DNA of 8,385 bases from contig JACZYK010000009.1 in NCBI GenBank assembly GCA_022571135.1, forward strand, positions 1 through 8,385. The letters are read 5' to 3'. The notes under the pieces are model-generated. The model had not been told where the DNA came from and did not search any database. It saw nothing but the letters and a program-made list of their open reading frames with translations. The translations under genes were made by a program, and so were the position numbers. This document shows, one piece after another, positions 6,872 to 8,385 of this stretch (position 1 is the stretch's first letter; each line of letters begins with the position of its first letter). The stretch is from Bacteroidota bacterium. GTDB taxonomy: Bacteria > Bacteroidota > Rhodothermia > Rhodothermales > UBA10348.

Positions 6872-8385
6872 ATGGCGAATATTAGAGATTGGAACATCGA
6901 AGACACTCCTTTCTGGGAGTCCGTCGGGAAGAAGGTCGCGACCCGAAATCTGTGGATTTCAGTTCCGTGCCTTCTGCTCGCATTCGCCGTATGGCTGATG
7001 TGGAGCATCATCATCGTGCAGATGCAAAATCTGGGATTCCAGTTCGATCCGGATCCGGCAAAGCACACATCGTTGCTCTACACGCTGCCGGCCATCGCCG
7101 GACTCGCCGGCGCGACACTGCGTATTCCCAACTCTTTTCTGATCGCGATCGGAGGCGGTCGCAACGTCATCTTCACCACGACAGCTCTGCTGCTCATTCC
7201 GACATTCGGTGTCGGGATGGCGCTCCAGGATATGTCCACCTCTTACATGACCTTTGCCGTTCTGGCGGCCCTGTCCGGATTGGGAGGCGGAAATTTCGCC
7301 TCTTCGATGTCCAACATCAGCTTTTTCTTCCCCAAACGCGTGCAGGGTTCGTCGCTCGGCGTGAACGCGGGCCTGGGGAATCTGGGCGTCAGCGTGATGC
7401 AGGTGCTGCTGCCTTTCACAATGGGGTTTGCGCTTTTCGGAGCCCTGGGAGGAGACGGATTTCCCCTGCCGGAGGCGATTGGTAACAAGGTTGCCGGGAC
7501 GCTGGTCTACATCCAGAATTCCGGTTTGACGTGGGTGCCGCTGATAGCCGTCTGTGCGATCGCCGCATGGTTCTCGATGAACAACCTGACGCACATATCG
7601 CCTACGTCCGAACAGACGATCAATGCGCTCGCGAAGATTTTCTTTCTGATCGGCCTGGGTCTGGTGTCCGCTGCCGCAGGGCTCTATCTGCTCCTCGGCC
7701 TGAACTGGAATATGTGGATCGTGCTGCCCATCACGATCGCGCTTACCCTCTTCCTGATGAAGGTTCTCTCGCCCGGAGAGTTGAAGCAAAGCCTGAATCG
7801 ACAATTCGCCATCTTCGAAAACAAGCACAACTGGATCATGACCATCATCTATACGATGACGTTCGGATCCTTTATCGGGTACTCGGCTGCGTTTCCGAAG
7901 CTCATCCAGGACGTGTTCGGCACGCTGCAGGACGGCACGATCAACCCCAATGCTCCCAGTCCGTTCGCTTACGCGTGGCTTGGCCCGCTGGTTGGATCGC
8001 TCATCCGCCCGCTGGGAGGATGGGTATCCGACAAGGTGGGGAGTGGCTCGAAAGTGACCCAGTGGACAACGATTGCCATGATCGCGGCTGCACTGGGGGT
8101 TGCCTATTTCGTCGTTCAGGCTCGCGAGAGTGCGACGCCGGAAACCTATTTCTTCCCCTTCCTGGCGCTATTCCTCATCTTATTCATCACCACCGGAATC
8201 GGCAACGGATCGACCTTCCGGAGCATCCCTTACATCTTCGAATCCCGACAGGCGGGTCCCGTGCTTGGCTGGACATCGGCAGTGGCGGCCTACGGCGCAT
8301 TCATCATTCCGCGTGTTTTCGGACAGCAGATCGGAGCGGGACACGCAGAATACGCCCTTTACGGATTCGCCGTCTACTATTTCAT
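6872..8385 (+). CDS. narK: Nitrate/nitrite transporter, NarK2 (E. coli NarK-like) MFS protein, 3' end outside window
   Basis: Second nitrate/nitrite porter, of a different subtype from its neighbour; relatives of this type mainly exchange nitrate for nitrite. The frame stays open for 504 codons to the window edge. The ATG at 6872 is fixed by an in-frame TGA at 6866-6868; no Shine-Dalgarno is evident. The N-terminus (DWNIEDTPFW, residues 6-15; ATRNLWISVPCLLLAF, 23-38) closely resembles E. coli NarK. Also visible: R84 (ATLRIPNSF) and R379 (SLIRPLGGWVSDK), equivalent to R89 and R305; the TM5 signature GVNAGLGNLGVSVMQ (163-177, N170); FGSFIGYSAAF (331-341, TM7); and TGIGNGSTF (441-449, TM10). Two oddities: a central insert of about 62 residues with two extra hydrophobic helices (about 252-276 and 281-297), and a TM11 motif reading SAVAAYGAFIIP (469-480) where E. 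coli NarK has a more glycine-rich version. Only the end of the last helix and the C-terminal tail should be missing. Confidence 0.94.
   Translation, partial: MANIRDWNIEDTPFWESVGKKVATRNLWISVPCLLLAFAVWLMWSIIIVQMQNLGFQFDPDPAKHTSLLYTLPAIAGLAGATLRIPNSFLIAIGGGRNVIFTTTALLLIPTFGVGMALQDMSTSYMTFAVLAALSGLGGGNFASSMSNISFFFPKRVQGSSLGVNAGLGNLGVSVMQVLLPFTMGFALFGALGGDGFPLPEAIGNKVAGTLVYIQNSGLTWVPLIAVCAIAAWFSMNNLTHISPTSEQTINALAKIFFLIGLGLVSAAAGLYLLLGLNWNMWIVLPITIALTLFLMKVLSPGELKQSLNRQFAIFENKHNWIMTIIYTMTFGSFIGYSAAFPKLIQDVFGTLQDGTINPNAPSPFAYAWLGPLVGSLIRPLGGWVSDKVGSGSKVTQWTTIAMIAAALGVAYFVVQARESATPETYFFPFLALFLILFITTGIGNGSTFRSIPYIFESRQAGPVLGWTSAVAAYGAFIIPRVFGQQIGAGHAEYALYGFAVYYF

Noticed and set aside
6889..7485. A 198-codon + strand frame inside the start of the second transporter
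   Set aside because: Arg/His-rich shadow frame; the true gene starts at 6872 in a different frame and stays open to the window edge.
6959..7828. A 289-codon open frame on the - strand opposite the second transporter
   Set aside because: The translation is rich in Gln, Arg, His and Glu with no domain, typical of the antisense of a hydrophobic membrane protein; the + strand frame is a clear NarK.

Overview
The window is one continuous dissimilatory nitrate-respiration operon, all on the + strand, cut at both ends. In order it holds the last ~737 codons of narG, complete narH, narJ and narI, a complete narK-type transporter, and the first 504 codons of a second, different narK-type transporter that runs off the right edge. 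No mobile element, RNA gene, CRISPR array or long non-coding stretch was seen. The gaps between genes are about 35, 0 (overlap), 65, 57 and 62 bases.

How it works together: NarG (molybdenum active site) and NarH (iron-sulfur clusters) form the cytoplasmic part of the quinol:nitrate oxidoreductase. NarI (two b-type haems) anchors them to the membrane and oxidises quinol. NarJ is the dedicated chaperone that helps insert the cofactors. Because the active site faces the cytoplasm, nitrate must be imported and nitrite exported; the two NarK-family proteins fit that need, the first resembling NarK1-type transporters and the second NarK2-type (E. coli NarK-like) transporters. Diagnostic residues are intact: four cysteine groups in NarH, including the Trp-substituted one; four haem-ligand histidines in NarI at nearly the E. 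coli positions; and the substrate-binding arginine pair in both transporters.

Organism: a nitrate-respiring bacterium of moderately high GC (judged by eye, mid-50s percent). The Nar subunits align well with the proteobacterial type, but the first NarK has a large periplasmic insert unlike E. coli NarK, and some genes lack a clear Shine-Dalgarno. I lean weakly towards a Bacteroidota/Rhodothermota/Balneolota-like or related lineage; this is an impression from memory, not a search result.

The most unusual features are in the transporters: an ~85-residue soluble insert with a barrel-sandwich (lipoyl-like/RNA polymerase beta-like) pattern in NarK1, and an ~62-residue central insert with two apparent extra membrane helices in NarK2. 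The core reductase genes are orthodox.
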